DNA of 64,000 nucleotides, taken from Zingiber officinale. Taxonomy: Eukaryota > Streptophyta > Magnoliopsida > Zingiberales > Zingiberaceae. The notes beneath the pieces were generated by a model. It did not search any database and was not told where the DNA came from. It was given only the letters and a program-made list of their open reading frames with translations. Positions 11,000-25,000 of this stretch are shown here, piece by piece. A program made the translations under genes and the position numbers. The stretch spans positions 1 to 64,000 of the forward strand of contig NW_024589896.1 in NCBI RefSeq assembly GCF_018446385.1. Direction: 5' to 3'. Positions within the stretch are counted from its first letter, which is position 1. Every line of letters starts with the position of its first letter.

Positions 11000-13855
11000 A
11001 CATCTGTGACGTAGTCTTCGAACTGAACCTGGTGGGTTCAAATCCACAACAATGGTGGATCGATACTGATACCACCAAACATGTGTCTACAATAAGGAGC
11101 TGCTCCACAACCTTGAAGAAGTCAATGGAGACAATTGTTCATAAAGAACTCAGCAACCTCGAATATCATGAGCCAAGGAAAAGTGGTGTTAAAGCTGACC
11201 TTGAGCAAAAAGTTGACTCTTAACAATGTGTTGTATGTTTCAGAGATTCAAAAGAATCTAGTGTCCGGATCAAATTACAAACTCTTCCACTTATATACTT
11301 GAGTCTTTGTGTTTATGGCATAGAAGACTAGGGCATGTTAACTACGATGTGTTGAGTAGATTAATCAACATACGAAGCATACCTACATTCCTCCTTGACC
11401 CGAAATACAAGTGTGAAATTTGTCTTGAACGAAAATGACAAGATCATCCTTTCAACATGTTGAAAGAAGTAATGAACTACTTGACCTAATCTACATTAAC
11501 GTGTGCAACCTAAAAGGTATATCAACATATGGTGGTAATAAGTACTCCATTACTTGTGTTGATGATAACACAAAGTATTATTTTGTGTATCTTCTTAAAA
11601 GTAAGGATGAAATTATAGAGAAATTCACTCTCTATAAGAATGAGGTTGAAAACCAACTTAACAAAAAGATTAAGGTGGTTCAAAGTGGTCGAGACGATGA
11701 ATATAAATCATCGTTCACTAAGTTGTGTGTTGAACATGGGATCAGACAGGAAATAATAGATCTTTATACTCCTCAGCAAAATGGTGTCGCCCAGCGAAAA
11801 AATCGCACCCTAAAGGAGATGATGAATGTTCTTATATAAAGCTCTAAATTGCCAGAGTTCATGTGGGAGGAAGTCGTGTTAATAGTTAATTACCTTTTAA
11901 ATAAGCTGCCCCGAAAGAAAACAGATAAGAGCTCTTATGAGTTATGGAATGGAAGATAACCGTCCTACAAATATTTACGAATTTAGGGATGTCTTGCTAA
12001 AGTTTTAGTGCCTAATCCGAAAAGAATTAAGATAGGACCAAAAATTATTGATTGCATAATTATTGGATATGCATAGAATAGTAGTATGTATCAATTCTTT
12101 GTATATAAGTTACAAATATAGTTATACACAAGAACTCGATAATAGAATCAAGAAATGTCTCGTTCTTCGAGCGTGTGTTTCCGTATAAGACCCGAAAGGA
12201 AGCTAGCTCCTCAAAATGGGCATATGAAATACAAGATAAAGAAGATGATGAACCAGTTGAGATTGAGCTCAAACGAAGTAAAAAGCTCGTGTGAAAAAAA
12301 ATCCTTTGGAATGGTTTTTATCACTTTCATGTTGGAAAGTGAGCCCCACAGTTACTCAGAAGGAGTAAACTCTTCTGATGGACCTCACTAGAAAGAGTTA
12401 ATTACGTCTGAGATAAATTCTATCTTGCAAAATAACATCTGGGAACTTGTGGATCTTCCACAAAGAAGAAAACTACTGGGTTGCAAATGGATTTTCAAGA
12501 AGAAAATGAAATCAAATGGCACGATTGATAAGTATAAGGCAAGATTGGTAATAAAATGATGCTGACAATAAGAAGGTCTTGATTACTTTGATACGTATTC
12601 TCCGATATCGAGAATAATTTCTATTAAGTATTGTTGGCTATAGCCACTCTATGGAATCTAAAATATATCGATGAATATAAAACAACCTTTCTAAAAGGGG
12701 ATTTAGAAGAGGAAATTTACATGGAATAACCTCAAGGATTTGCTATATCAAGATAAAAAAACAAGGTTTGTAAATTCGTGAAGTCATTATATGACTTAAA
12801 TTAAGCACCAAAGCAATGACATGAGAAATTTGATAATGTCATGAAATAATATGGATTCAAGATTAATGAATGTGATAAATGTATTTATATAAAAATCACA
12901 AAGAATAACTATGTCATCTTATGTTTTTATGTAGATGACATACTTATCATTGGGAGTAATGATAAGATAATCAAATTCACTAAACATAAATTGAACTCAA
13001 GGTTTGACATGAAGGATATGAGTCTAACTGATGTAATTCTACGAATAAAAATTCTTAAAACAACATAAGGACTTGTTCTTAATCAATCACATTACATGGA
13101 TAATATTCTTGAGAAATTCACTAATGGTGATACTGCGTTGACACGAAGTCGATAGATATGAGCCAACATCTATTGAAAAATCAAGGAAAAAGTATTTCTT
13201 AGATAAAGTACTCTCAAGTGATTGGAAGTCTGATGTACCTGATAAATTACACATGACTATACTTAGCTTATGCAGTAGGTAAACTAAGTAGATTCACGAG
13301 TAATTTCGATGTTGAGCACTGGAAAGGGATAACAAAAGTACTGAGTTACTTGAGATATACTCGTGAATATGATCTGCACTATACGAGATATCCTACTGTG
13401 ATTAAAGGATATAACGATGCGAGTTAGATATCTGACATAAAAGACTCTAAGTCTACAAGTGGATATATGTTTACTTTTTAAGGTGCAGCTATTTCTTGGA
13501 AATCTTCTAAGCAAACTGTAATAACTAAATCCACGATGGAATCTGAGTTTATAGCTTTTAACAAATATAGTGAAGAGGCTGAATGGGTACAACAATCCTT
13601 AGAAGATGTTCCTAGATGGTCGAAATCTGTGTCGACAATTTGCATACATTGCGATAGTCAATCAGCAATTAGCTGGGCACAGAGTCATTTGTATAATGGG
13701 ATGTCTAGACATATATGTTGTAAACATAATATCAAAAGACAACTACTCTCAACGGGAGTTATTACTGTTGACTATGTGAAGTCAAAGAAAAACTTAGCAG
13801 ATCTATTAACCAAAGGATTAAATAGTGTAAGCTCATCCCTTGATGCCGACTAGAA
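11000..13855 (+). pseudogene. copia pol remnant (protease, integrase, RT, RNase H)
   Basis: In order: a protease-like patch near 11050 with the usual DSGA replaced by DTDT; GAG-pre-integrase LWHRRLGHVN near 11310; integrase core 11435-11839, where the third acidic residue of the DDE triad is Gln (VAQRKNRTL instead of VAERKNRTL). Reverse transcriptase follows from about 12420, with KWIFKKK and FYVDDILIIG near 12930. RNase H runs about 13440-13853 (DSQSAISWA, HNIKRQLL, KNLADLLTKG). At least ten stop codons interrupt it. The protease and integrase active-site changes by themselves would inactivate it. Confidence 0.84.
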
Positions 13856-14360
13856 ATATTAGTGCAAAGGAAACTCAACCTATACAGACTAGGGATCCCA
13901 AAAACTAGGTTCAAAGGGATAACCTAACTGCACAGACGAACTTGCTCACTGTAGAGGAATAACCTAATGAATCGGTGAAGAATAGAGGTTAAATAGATGA
14001 CTTTTAATAATCTAGTAAAGTAATGTGGAATACTCTTAAGGGATCCCGAATGTGAGAAGAAGTGAGGTCGCTTCGAAGAGAATTGGAGACACAATTCTTA
14101 GAACTTCTCATACAACTAGATGTGTTTATGGCCAAGAACGAACACACTTATGGGAACTGAGTTGGATCAGGAGAGTCCAGGGTGAGATATGTCAATACTT
14201 ACATAAACAGCGAAACAGTTCAAGGACATCATGCCTAGTGTCAGCCAGTAAGCAAACAAATCTTCACAAAGGAAGGTTCAAAGGCTAAAAACTATATGTC
14301 ATATACTAGACTCAATTGTTGAATGCTATCACATACCCTATTCTCATTCATGTAGGGGAT
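13856..14360 (+). other. copia 3' untranslated region and polypurine tract
   Basis: No coding signal was found after RNase H. A short purine stretch (GTAGGGGA) directly before the 3' LTR at 14361 is the likely, weakened polypurine tract for plus-strand priming. Confidence 0.5.
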
Positions 14361-15499
14361 TGTTAGAAATGTGAATAGAAAAGAAGTAGAAAGGAAGAGG
14401 AAAGAAGCTCCATTATGAATGAGATTTTAGTATCACATTGGGAATTTCAAGACATATTGGTTGGTTTATATTGATCCACATATATTGATGATGCGAACAA
14501 ATAGATGGAGAGAGACTCTCTCTCATGCGTGAGTGTGCAGAGGGTGTAAATCTAGGGTCCGGATTGCACTGAACCAAGTTGACTCGTGTGTAAGCACGAC
14601 CTGCGCGCCGAATGTCAGACCGATCGAGGTAAAAATTTACCCAAGTGGAACAACCAACATGTTGTCACATGGTTTCTTTTTACTTGCAGCTCAAGAAGGT
14701 AAGGAAGCATTAACCATTGTTAATGGTAATTTTGTAACCTCCTGGATAATAATAGTCGACCATTGATGGCTGACGGCTATCACTGATCCTTGGATCTTGA
14801 ATGGTCATTACTCGATGTTCAATGCAGATTAGGGATGATGCTCTTATATAAAAAGAGACCAAGGTCTTGAGCAGGGTACACACAGAAAAAACTCTCCACC
14901 TACGTTCCCCCTCGCTCTTCTCTGTCGTGCATCTCTTGCTCGATGGTGTACCCGTGATAATAGTCAGGTACCTCTCGGTTCAACATAATCACAATGTTTG
15001 GTATATATCACGGTCAATCGCTGTATCCTGGGAAGCCGACGATCCGAGAAAATCTCGAAACACAACCGAAGGTAGGACGAATCTATTTCAAGAAAATTAC
15101 GCCCATTGCAAACCTCGGAATCTTCAGTCACTCGACCCCTCAACCGCTCTGTTGCTTTGCACTCAACCGCTCAACCGCTCAGCACTCAGCCACTCGGTCG
15201 TTCTGCACTCAGCCGCTCGGCCACTCTACAACTCTACACTCAGCCGCTCTCCACTCAACCGCTTGGCCACTCTCCACTCGACTGCTCTACACTCGACCAC
15301 TCTGCACTAACTGTTCAGCCATTCTGCACTTGGTCGATCTGCACTCGACCGCTCAGCAATCTGCACTCAACACTTGGTAGAACCAGCCCCACTGACAACA
15401 TGAGATTATCTGATCAGGTATCTTGACAAATAAATTAAATTTGATTTGATATCATTTTAATTCAGTTAATTCTTAAAATTTCTGATAGATTATCCAACA
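14361..15499 (+). repeat. 3' LTR of copia element
   Basis: 1139 bp, starting TGTTAGAAAT and ending TATCCAACA. It matches the 5' LTR but with many substitutions and a shorter tandem array (15120-15372), which points to an old insertion. Confidence 0.85.
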
Positions 15500-15647
15500 T
15501 AATCAATGTTAATGTTCAAATGAATGAGTGTATGTATGTTAATAAAAGGGAGGCATTAATATACTAGATATGTGATAGACTATTTAACGAGGTAATATAT
15601 ATTATCATTCAGACCAATTCATATCCCCTAAGAGGAGAAGCAAACAT

Positions 15648-15657
15648 TTTATTTATT
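15648..15657 (-). terminator. Candidate poly(A) signal of EDR1-like gene
   Basis: On the minus strand this reads AATAAATAAA, two overlapping copies of the canonical signal, about 440 bp past the EDR1 stop codon at 16100. It is the best candidate before the copia 3' LTR ends at 15499. Transcript data would be needed to confirm use. Confidence 0.45.
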
Positions 15658-16099
15658 GAGGATGTAAAAACAGGATGTGCCTTAGTGAATCCTTTTTCTT
15701 TCCTGTATCGTCCTCTTTTTTTTGTTTTTGTTTGTTTTCTAGAGCAGAAATAGTTACAACTTAAGCAGATGTGTACAATTTTGAGTTGGTTTCGGATTCG
15801 ACTTGTGTGAATCCGAAACAAAATGGCAGACTATGTGCTGTGGTGCTATACTTGAGCACTTTTGTTAGTATGAGAGTTTCAAATGTAGCAATCTTTAACT
15901 CTTGAGCTGCACTTCGCACAGCTTCAGGATGACAAAGCATGCCTCGAAAGAACCTTTTGGTTCCAAACCTCGAAAAAATTTTCAACTTTGAACAGATTTG
16001 AGCCTACAGCCCATGAACAAGTGCACTTTGCAGCTAGTATTGCGCCCTTGCAGCTCCAGCGTGGACACAATGTAAGATGGTTTGCCCTCTGTACAAGCC

Positions 16100-19000
16100 T
16101 CAGTTTGAAACAACCAACTTCTGCACCTGCTTGAGAGGTGACAGAAGTCGTGAAAAAGACGGGCGCTTATTTGGATCACTGCAAGAGGAACAGCTTTCAG
16201 AGAAATATTTATAAACCCGAACAATGAAAAAACACTATAGACATCTGGCTATCCTTGCATCTCAATGGTTAACCTCTAGTACAGAAGTTTCTGGGATTTG
16301 GAGAAGTTTTTGCTTAAATGAATTGGTTTCAACTTGTGCCACTAACTTTTACATGACCATTTGTTAGGTCAGGTAGAGGGTTGGTCAAAAACGTAACACA
16401 AGCCTACTGTAATCAAACTAGCTAACTCCACCCAATTCATTAACAGACAACTATGATAAAGCCCCAACTGGATAAGGTATATCAAACCCAAGTACCCAAG
16501 TGGTGTCTAAACCGACCTAAACTAAGTGGTTTGTGCTCAAAATGAACTCTGTGATTTGATAACTAATCAAAATGAACAAGAGCTTGGTTGAAATAGAAAA
16601 GTTTTAAATGCTGTAGCACTGGTACAGGAGTATACCTTTCCCAACAATCAGTAATTATCTGTGCAACCACTGGATCAATATCATTAGGTATCTCAAGACG
16701 CCTATTTTGGAATCCCACAGCACCAACTACTTGCATCGAGTTCATTCCACTCCATGGCTTCCGTAGGGTTGCTAATTCCCATAAGATGACACCAAAGCTG
16801 TAAACATCACATCTGAGACACAGATACTTCCCATTACCAACAGGTTTACAAATAGCACCAAATATCTCCAAAATATGCATATAGATCAGAATGTCTAACT
16901 CACTTCTCATTTGATGGTTCATTCCGTAAGACCTCTGGTGCCATCCATTCCGGCTGAAAGAACAAATAGTCAGAAATTAGTGTGATGCCATTACCTAAAA
17001 CTAGATCAAGTTAATACAATAATGACAATTCTGTTCTTTCTGATGGCGAGGTTATGCAAAAACTTCACACAGTTATGACATATGAAGCACCACAATACAA
17101 TGCCCTAACTGTAAAAAGAACAAGATGCTACCTAAATCAAAGGACTTTTAAGTTTATAAAATTTAGCAAATCCAGTTTTTGGTATACACTGAAACCCTCA
17201 AATATCAGAACACACTAGGATTACTCAATGACAGTAGGTTTGACAATAAATTTTGTTAAAAATAGCATGCAAAAAGCTGAAGAATGATGAAATAAACAGT
17301 GTGACCAGAAAATTGACTATTTCAAACACTAAAGTCACATGAATGTAACGTTTTGAACGGGCCCAAGTTTTGCAGAACACCATGAGGTGAATCAATATAC
17401 AGTTTTCCAAATGTAAAAGGCATTTCAAGAATCCCTAAAAGCCTTCTTTTACTAGAACTCTTATTATGTCATTGCGTCACCTACACTCCAAATCCAATAG
17501 GCTCAAGTAAATTCTAAACTCACAGAGATCCACAATGCATAATTGCATACTGTTCCAACAGATCTGAGAATGAAAATTTGTTGCCAGGATTAAGATAGGT
17601 ATAATACTCCAAGAATAAGTAATGTCTCTACTTGAAATTTTATGTGAGGTATACAGAAGAAGCAAATGATTATTCATTTTATTAGAGAAAATCAGTACAC
17701 AATGCAAAACATGATTCTTCTTAAAAGTTGTGGAGTAAGAAATGCACCGTTCCAGATGTTGAATTTGATGACAAGAAGGTATGATGCTTCAATCTTGACA
17801 AGCCAAAATCACAAGCCTGAGACAAAATTAATTTTTCTTCTGAAATGCGAAATAGAATTGGATAAGCAAATACACTTTAATGGTCTAGATACTACAGGAA
17901 ACAACACTGGCAACCAAAGCTGTTTGGACTAAATATCATATTTAATTCCAACATCATTAATGTCCAACTTTAATTTACTTATAAATCCCCAAGAGCATCT
18001 TCTTTGGATTTCAATAGAGCAAAAAGTTCAAATAAGTATTGATAGTAATGCGTTATGCGTATACTAAAAGTCACAATGGAGAGAGAAAAAACAAACACAT
18101 AAATTCAATTTTCTGTAACCTACTCACTGGAGAAGGGTGGGAATGAGCTGAACCATTTGAAATACAAGAATTTGTTTCCCCCTCTAGTATAACTACAGCA
18201 GTTGCGGCATCAACGCAGGGCTTATGTAATCATTCTTTAAATCAAGCAACATATGTTGTGGTTCTAGAGATCTATTATAATCACTGGCCAAACTAAAAAT
18301 TTCAGTGATCATAAGATTCCCTCAAACACTAGCTTGCTAAACCACTGCATGAACTTGTTGAGACTAATTGGATGGAGTAGGATAATATCATTTGAACAAA
18401 ATGGTGTTTGCTATCTTGGCTAGCATGGTAATTCATTATAATTATTCATAATAAATCCATGACTAATATCTGATGAATAGAAAGGGTCATCAAGGGGTAT
18501 ACAATGAAGCAACTCTGTCACCCGAGTACCAATTCAACGTCATCAAGGGGTATACAAGATCAGCAACAAAGAAGTTCGAACCTATTGACAATTAACATTT
18601 TTAAAATAGATTAATAGGGTTAAATCTGACACAGAAATTAGTAAAGTCTACAAGGTTAGCCAAGTGCAACTTTGCTTGGATGCATTACCTTGTATACTAA
18701 GGACACAAGCATTGGGAAAGAAAATAACATACATGATTAAGCACTTCTCTCATGATTGTCCATTAAAAGATAACAAAGCTGCACAGAAAATCTATTATAA
18801 TTTAAAAGTTTAAACAACACGGACCATAAATATTGGAGAAGTATTTTTAGCTTTGAAGAAAGATATGCATCATGTACTGCCAGGTAGTGAACTAAAAAAC
18901 AAATTATGTCAATCACCCACCACATACAAATAAAAGAGAAAACAAGAATCTCTGTGGCATCTTTTTTAAGTGTCAATAGATTTATAGCAATTGATGGACT

Positions 19001-22000
19001 GGTATTTGGAGACATTATAAATCCAGACAACACTGTCCAATAAGGAAGCAACAGAAGTTGATCTATTAGGAGGTACTCCTTTAGAAGGTTTTAGCTAAAT
19101 GGGTACCTTGACAACCCAGTTCTTATCAACAAGAAGATTAGGAGACTTGAGATCTCTGTGCACAATAGTAGGATGGCTACTATGCAAGTAGTTCATCCCT
19201 TTGGCCTGTCAAAAGATGCAGGTTAAGCTTCAGTGGGAGATCAATATGCATAACCAAATTTAGATAACAAACAAATAAACTAGTACCACATCCAAAGCCA
19301 TCTTTAGCCGTCTTTTTTCATCCAGTTGAGAATTAGGACGATGCAGCAACCTATATAAACTTCCCCTAAAAACAGAAAGAAAAAAAAAAAAAAACATATT
19401 GGGACCATTCAATGATGCCATTAAACTGTGGTTATTTTCCTATACTATAATATACAATTTTTTGCTGCTGTGATCCACTTTGTGCAGCTAGTGAATGCAA
19501 ATCACAGGCAAACAAAGTCTTTTCGTGTTTCAGAGATCTGATGGAATATAATGAACTTCTAATACAATTTGTAATAAGAGGAAAAATCAAGAAAAAAATA
19601 ACTATCATGTAAATAGTTAAAATGGAAGGACATGAAGGAGATCAAGCATTATAAAAAGCAGAGGGAGGGGCAGAAGGGAGGAACCAACTAAATCATCATC
19701 AACAACAACAAAGAGGAGTGATGTTGGAATCAAAGAGACAAATAAGTATCCATATCATATAGACATATACTTGTGTAGTTTCAATTCAAATTGTGTCAGC
19801 CTAAGTCCAACTCCCAATCGCTAACCAAGATTTATTTATAATCATGTAAAGAAACCAGTTCCAATAACACAGTCTAAGAAATTTGATTCTTTAGAAAATC
19901 ATGAGATTGATATCATTGGGATGCCATAAGAACCAATACTTCAAATGTACAACACTTATTTTAGTATTAGTAAGGTCTAACGATGAGTCAAGAGATGTTT
20001 GTTATATTTTACAATTTGTTACTTTAAAATGTTAACTTAATCACCTTTCTAATTGTTATATACTTATATTTTGAGGTAAACAAACTAAAATTATAGATCA
20101 AAATTCATTTGGGTTGATCACTAATAATGTAGTATGGTACCCAACATGGCACATGGTCGCTATCGATGTCATTCCTACAAGAGATTGAAACTCTAACATG
20201 GAACAATGCTTTCAACTTTGTTCGTTGCTAGTTACTATCCAACCCATTTAATCAGGTTAAATAGGTTTGGCACAAGTTTGGATAAAGTAGTAGGTACATG
20301 TAACAGGCTTAGGATGAAAGAGTTGGGTAGCAAGTACTGGTGTGGGTTTGTGATGAGCATGATACTCCAATCTAACAACATATAAATACGGGAAATATTG
20401 CAATTGTCACACTCTTTTTTAGAAAATTCAGGAGGAAATGGTAGGGCAAATCAAGAAAAAGAGGATGAAAAAGCAGCAAAGATATATTAATCATCCTATG
20501 GCATTCCCAGTCTAGATGAAAGATCCGGCCCCAGAATTAGAAAAATAGACAGTATATGAGCTAGTGTGTGCATCCTGGATCATGACAGTGTATTTGTTAG
20601 GTGAACAGGTTAAACAGAAATGCACAAACCTGGGAAGAAACTCTGTCAGTATTGACAAATTTGGGGGGCGAGTCACTGCGCCCATGAAAAGAACAACATT
20701 TGGATGTCGTAACCTTGACATGATTTTAACCTATGGCAAAAAAGTGACTATATAAAAACTGAAGTTCAAAATCAAATTCCAAGTTGGTATGCAATATTTA
20801 TATAGAGATTACTTCATATCTGAATTGCTCTAATGCATCGCCACAAAGATCCTGATCCAACAACTTCTTCACTGCAACCTCCTGGAAGATGACCATACAG
20901 AACAGATGAGTAAGAAAAAAGATTCTCAACAATTAGCCATCAACACAAATATGAGAATGCTTTGCTTCTAGATAAATCTAAAGATCAAAAGGTTTCATCG
21001 ATACTACAAGAACACAACAATATGGTAAAACATAAAATAAATTTTCTTTTTACACAAAGGACAATTAATTTAAGAAAAAAATATCTAAATCCTTCTTCGA
21101 TGGAAAAGGAAAAAAAATGGAAGATTTTCCAAAATAATCACAAACTTCCTAAATAGCACAATAGAACAAAACGCTACCATTTTCTTTCCCTGAAACATTA
21201 AAACATTGCATATAAATTTAAAATTAACTGGAAAGAAATATTAAACAACCATACATGCCCAGGAGCTTCTATTACACATGGAAACTCCTGATAAAAAAAA
21301 TTCCAACATTCACAAAACAAACAAATACAGCATAGAATTTTTCATCTGTAATTATAATATTTTAATACCACTATCCCTCTACTTCATGATCATTCATACA
21401 CAAACGACTAACAAGAAAAAGATAGATATCCTAGATTGAAACTTACAGTGCCATTCCAGTCTGCACGATAAACCTCCCCATATGAACCTGGAAAAGGAGT
21501 TTGAATTAGTCAAGTAGATTATCTATCACAGAATTAAGCAAAACGAAACTGAACTTCCATATAGTTTCTAAAGTAGACTTCCTAAAATATACTCAAAGAG
21601 GAATCAAAATCAAGACTTTCACATTGAATCAGATGAGTAGATGTATGACTGAAGTTTGAAACAGTCAAGCAAAAGATGTATGATAGGAGTGTGCACTATA
21701 TAACTGAACCTCAATATAATTTTTAAGATTAGCCTACCTGAAAGATACTCCCTCAAGGAAAAATTGAAATCACGATTTTCACATTGAAAAAGTTTCAACA
21801 CCAAACTAGAAAGTAGAAACAAGGATATCATTCACAAGAGACAAGAGAAGAAAATGAATTTTAATGTAAGCTGCAAACTTAATCAATGATTTTACTTTCT
21901 CTTCATTTTATTTTGTTTTTTTAATATGTACCAAAACCAAAGAGCAATGGAGACATTTATAGAATGGCTAAAGTGAGAGAAAGAAAGACAAGAGATCTTA

Positions 22001-25000
22001 TTCAAATAAAATGTATTAAAGATGAATGTAATAGAGTACTAGTAAATGATGGAGAAATAAAAGAGCGATTTTCATCAACTTTTTAATAAAGGTTTAGGTG
22101 ACTAACTTGAAGGTAATTTAAGTAGGTCAAATGAGTATAGACATTTAAATTTTTATGATATAATTCAAATTTCAGAAGTAGAATAAACTTTAAATGAGAT
22201 GCACAATGGAAAAGTCGTTGGACCAGATGATATTCCGATGATATTTCGATAGAGGTATAGAAGTTCCTAGGGAAATAAGGTATTGAATGGCTTACAAAAT
22301 TATTTAACATGATATTGAAAATGAAAAAAATGTCTAATCAATGAAGATAAATACTCTAGTTCCTTTATATAAAAATAAGGGAGACGTACAAAATTATGCA
22401 AACTATAGGGGTATTAAACTAATGAGTCATACCATAAAACTTTGGGACAAAGTAATAGAAAAAAGATTAAGGAAGGAGACCATAGTGACTGAAAACCAAT
22501 TTGGGTTTATGCTTGGAAAGTCGACAATAGAAGCTATACATCTTTTTAGACAACTAATTGAAAAATATTGAGAGCAAAAATAAGATGTACACATAACATT
22601 CATTGACTTAGAAAAAATTTATGATAGAGTCGCAAGAGAAATTATATGGAGAATTCTAGAAAAGAGAGATATTAGCGTAACATGTTGGAGTAATCTCTGT
22701 GACCCTAGGTTTAGATGTTTTGAGCAAAAATTTAAGTTAGGTTATTTGTTGTATTTGATATGCGTTGTGAATATGCAGGATGCAAGTACAACAAGGAAAG
22801 TCCAAATGGGATCTTGACAAAGTCCAAGGGTGAGTCTTAGCGGTGTAAGTCTAAGTAAGTAGTCTTGGCAACGTAAGTCCAAGTGTGATCTTGGCAAAGG
22901 AGAAGTCAAAGTGTGACTTGGTGAGGATGAAGTTCCGGAGGTGAGGAGCCTCTTGATAATGGAAGATCCGATAACAAGGACAAGGTCGATGGAAGCTCTT
23001 GAAGGCAAGGCGTGAAGGATGAGTTGGCATCTGAGGGACACAAGGCTGATGGAGGAGACTAGAAGGCAAGGTTGAGAGTTGTACAGGCGAGGACAAGTGC
23101 ATGAGTGATTATACTCGGGATAAAACCCTAATGTTAGGGTTTACAAATCGATTGGGGTCTGTCTCAGTCGATTGGAGGGGTCTATCTCAGTCGACTGGTA
23201 GGGGCCCAGTCGACTGGGAGCGAACAGAATGCCTCTATTCGCTCAACCCATGTGAAGCAGTCGACTGGTCATGGCATCACTTGACTAGTATCGAGTCGTT
23301 GGCATGTAACTTTCGAATTCCACACGAGGCCAGTCGACTGGTAGTGGGAAAACAGCTTTATGTTTTCCTCCCGAGCTCTACTCAATAGAGCTCGGGGTGG
23401 CTGGCCTTGGTGACAACAATACACTTGGTTAAACCCTATTAGAGTCTCCAAAGCTCTCAGTGTAATCCTTGTGTGTGATCAAGAGATTATGACGAGGTTT
23501 CTCCATCGAGAAGGTGGATCAAGCTAGACAGAGTTTCGGGGATTAATCCATCGATGGATTGAGGGATTGTCCACCTTACGAATAGCCATGGAGTAGAAGT
23601 CTTAATCTCTGAACCACGTAAATCAACGTGTTAAAGGTTTGATTGTTTTGTTTATTGCCTCTAGGTTTTAGTTTTCCTTTGTTTGTTTTGGTATTCCGCT
23701 GCACTAACAAACATAGGAAGCAATCGAAGTGGGTGATCGGCTATTCACCCCCTCTAATCGGGCATCAAGGTCCCAACATAACATATATTAAACTAATTAA
23801 GGATATGTACGAGGATGTAACGACCAGAGTAAAGACTTTGAAGCATTTCCAATAAAAATAGGGTTACATCAAAGATCAACTCTAAGTTTCTATCTTTTTA
23901 CACTAATCATGGACGAACTCACTACACACATTCAAGACACAATATCGTGGTGCATGTTGTTTGCAGATGATATTGTTTTGACAGATGAAACACGTGAAGG
24001 AGTAAATGCTAAACTAGAATCTAGGTGGGAAATACTAGAAGGAAAAAGTTTTAGGCTTAGTAGAATAAAGGCAGAATATATGAAATTTAAGTTTAGCAAT
24101 ATTAGACATAATGAGTTGTCCGGAACCGAGAGCTTTAAATATTTAGGATCATTTTTGCAAAATGACGGAAAGATTGAGAGAGATGTCTTACATAGAATAC
24201 AAGTAGGATGGTTGAAATGGAGGAGAGCGTCAAGTGTTTTATGTAACCGTAAAGTACCTTTAAAACTTAAAAGAAAGTTCTATAAAACCGCAGTTAGATC
24301 TGCTATATTATATGGAGTTGAATATTGCTATGACTCGAGCACATAAATAAAAGATGAGAATTGCAGAGATGAGGATTTTAAGGCGGATGTGTGGACACAC
24401 GAGGATAGACAGAATAAGGAATGAGAGCATTAAAGAGAAAGTCGAAGTTGCATCTATTGAGGGAAAACTCTGAGAGACACGTTTAAGATGGTACGGGCAT
24501 GTACTTAGACGACCAATAAATGCACAATTAGGCGATGTGAAACTATGACAAACACACATATCAAATGAGAAAGAGGAAGACCAAAAAAGACTTGGTTAGC
24601 AATAATAAAATAAGATAAAATTTATTTAAATATAAATGATGATATAGTAGGAGATAGAGCGCAATGGCGTAAAAGGATCCATATAGTTGACCCCACCTAG
24701 TGGGATACGGCTTGACTGTTGTTGTACCAAACAAAAAGAAAGACAAAAGGAAATACGCGAGGTGAGGGGGGCCAGGGGAAAAGCCTGAACCCCATGTAAC
24801 TTAGCCCTTCAATACAGTATTGTGGAGAATTATTATATAAACAGTTTGACACATTATCATTTATGCGCAAAATGCAAAGGTTTCTTATATGTACTGATCA
24901 TGGTTTATAAAAGCTTCCAAGGCATTATAAAGTGCATTGTGCAGCAAAGTATAAATGAAAATGTGATCTAGAACTAACAATAGGTTGGCAAGTCTGAAAA

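Larger units (their letters stand above)
8557..15499 (+). mobile_element. Decayed Ty1/copia LTR retrotransposon
   Basis: Two related long terminal repeats (8557-10085 and 14361-15499) begin TGT(C)TTAGAAATGTGAAT and end in ...CCAACA. Between them, in copia order, are gag with a CCHC knuckle, a protease-like patch, integrase, reverse transcriptase with YVDD, and RNase H. Integrase lying before reverse transcriptase marks Ty1/copia. Every domain is broken by stops and shifts. No convincing 5-bp target duplication flanks the element (GTGGG on the left, TAATC on the right). The sequence after the 5' LTR does not show the usual TGGTATCAGAGC primer site. The copy is old; it sits about 600 bp beyond the EDR1 stop codon. 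Confidence 0.88.
21929..24731 (+). mobile_element. 5'-truncated RTE LINE in EDR1 intron 4
   Basis: The element runs from about 21945 to 24724 and is antisense to EDR1. It starts inside the LINE coding region ([12 protein letters not shown]-like reading also seen near 1843 in the first LINE) and ends with the same tail peptides and a short TTG repeat. GTACCAAA occurs on both sides (21928-21935 and 24724-24731), a probable target duplication with imperfect extension. The coding sequence is broken by stops and by the solo LTR at 22683-23778. With that LTR and its TAACA copy removed, the LINE reading passes through [14 protein letters not shown], which confirms the nesting. Confidence 0.85.
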
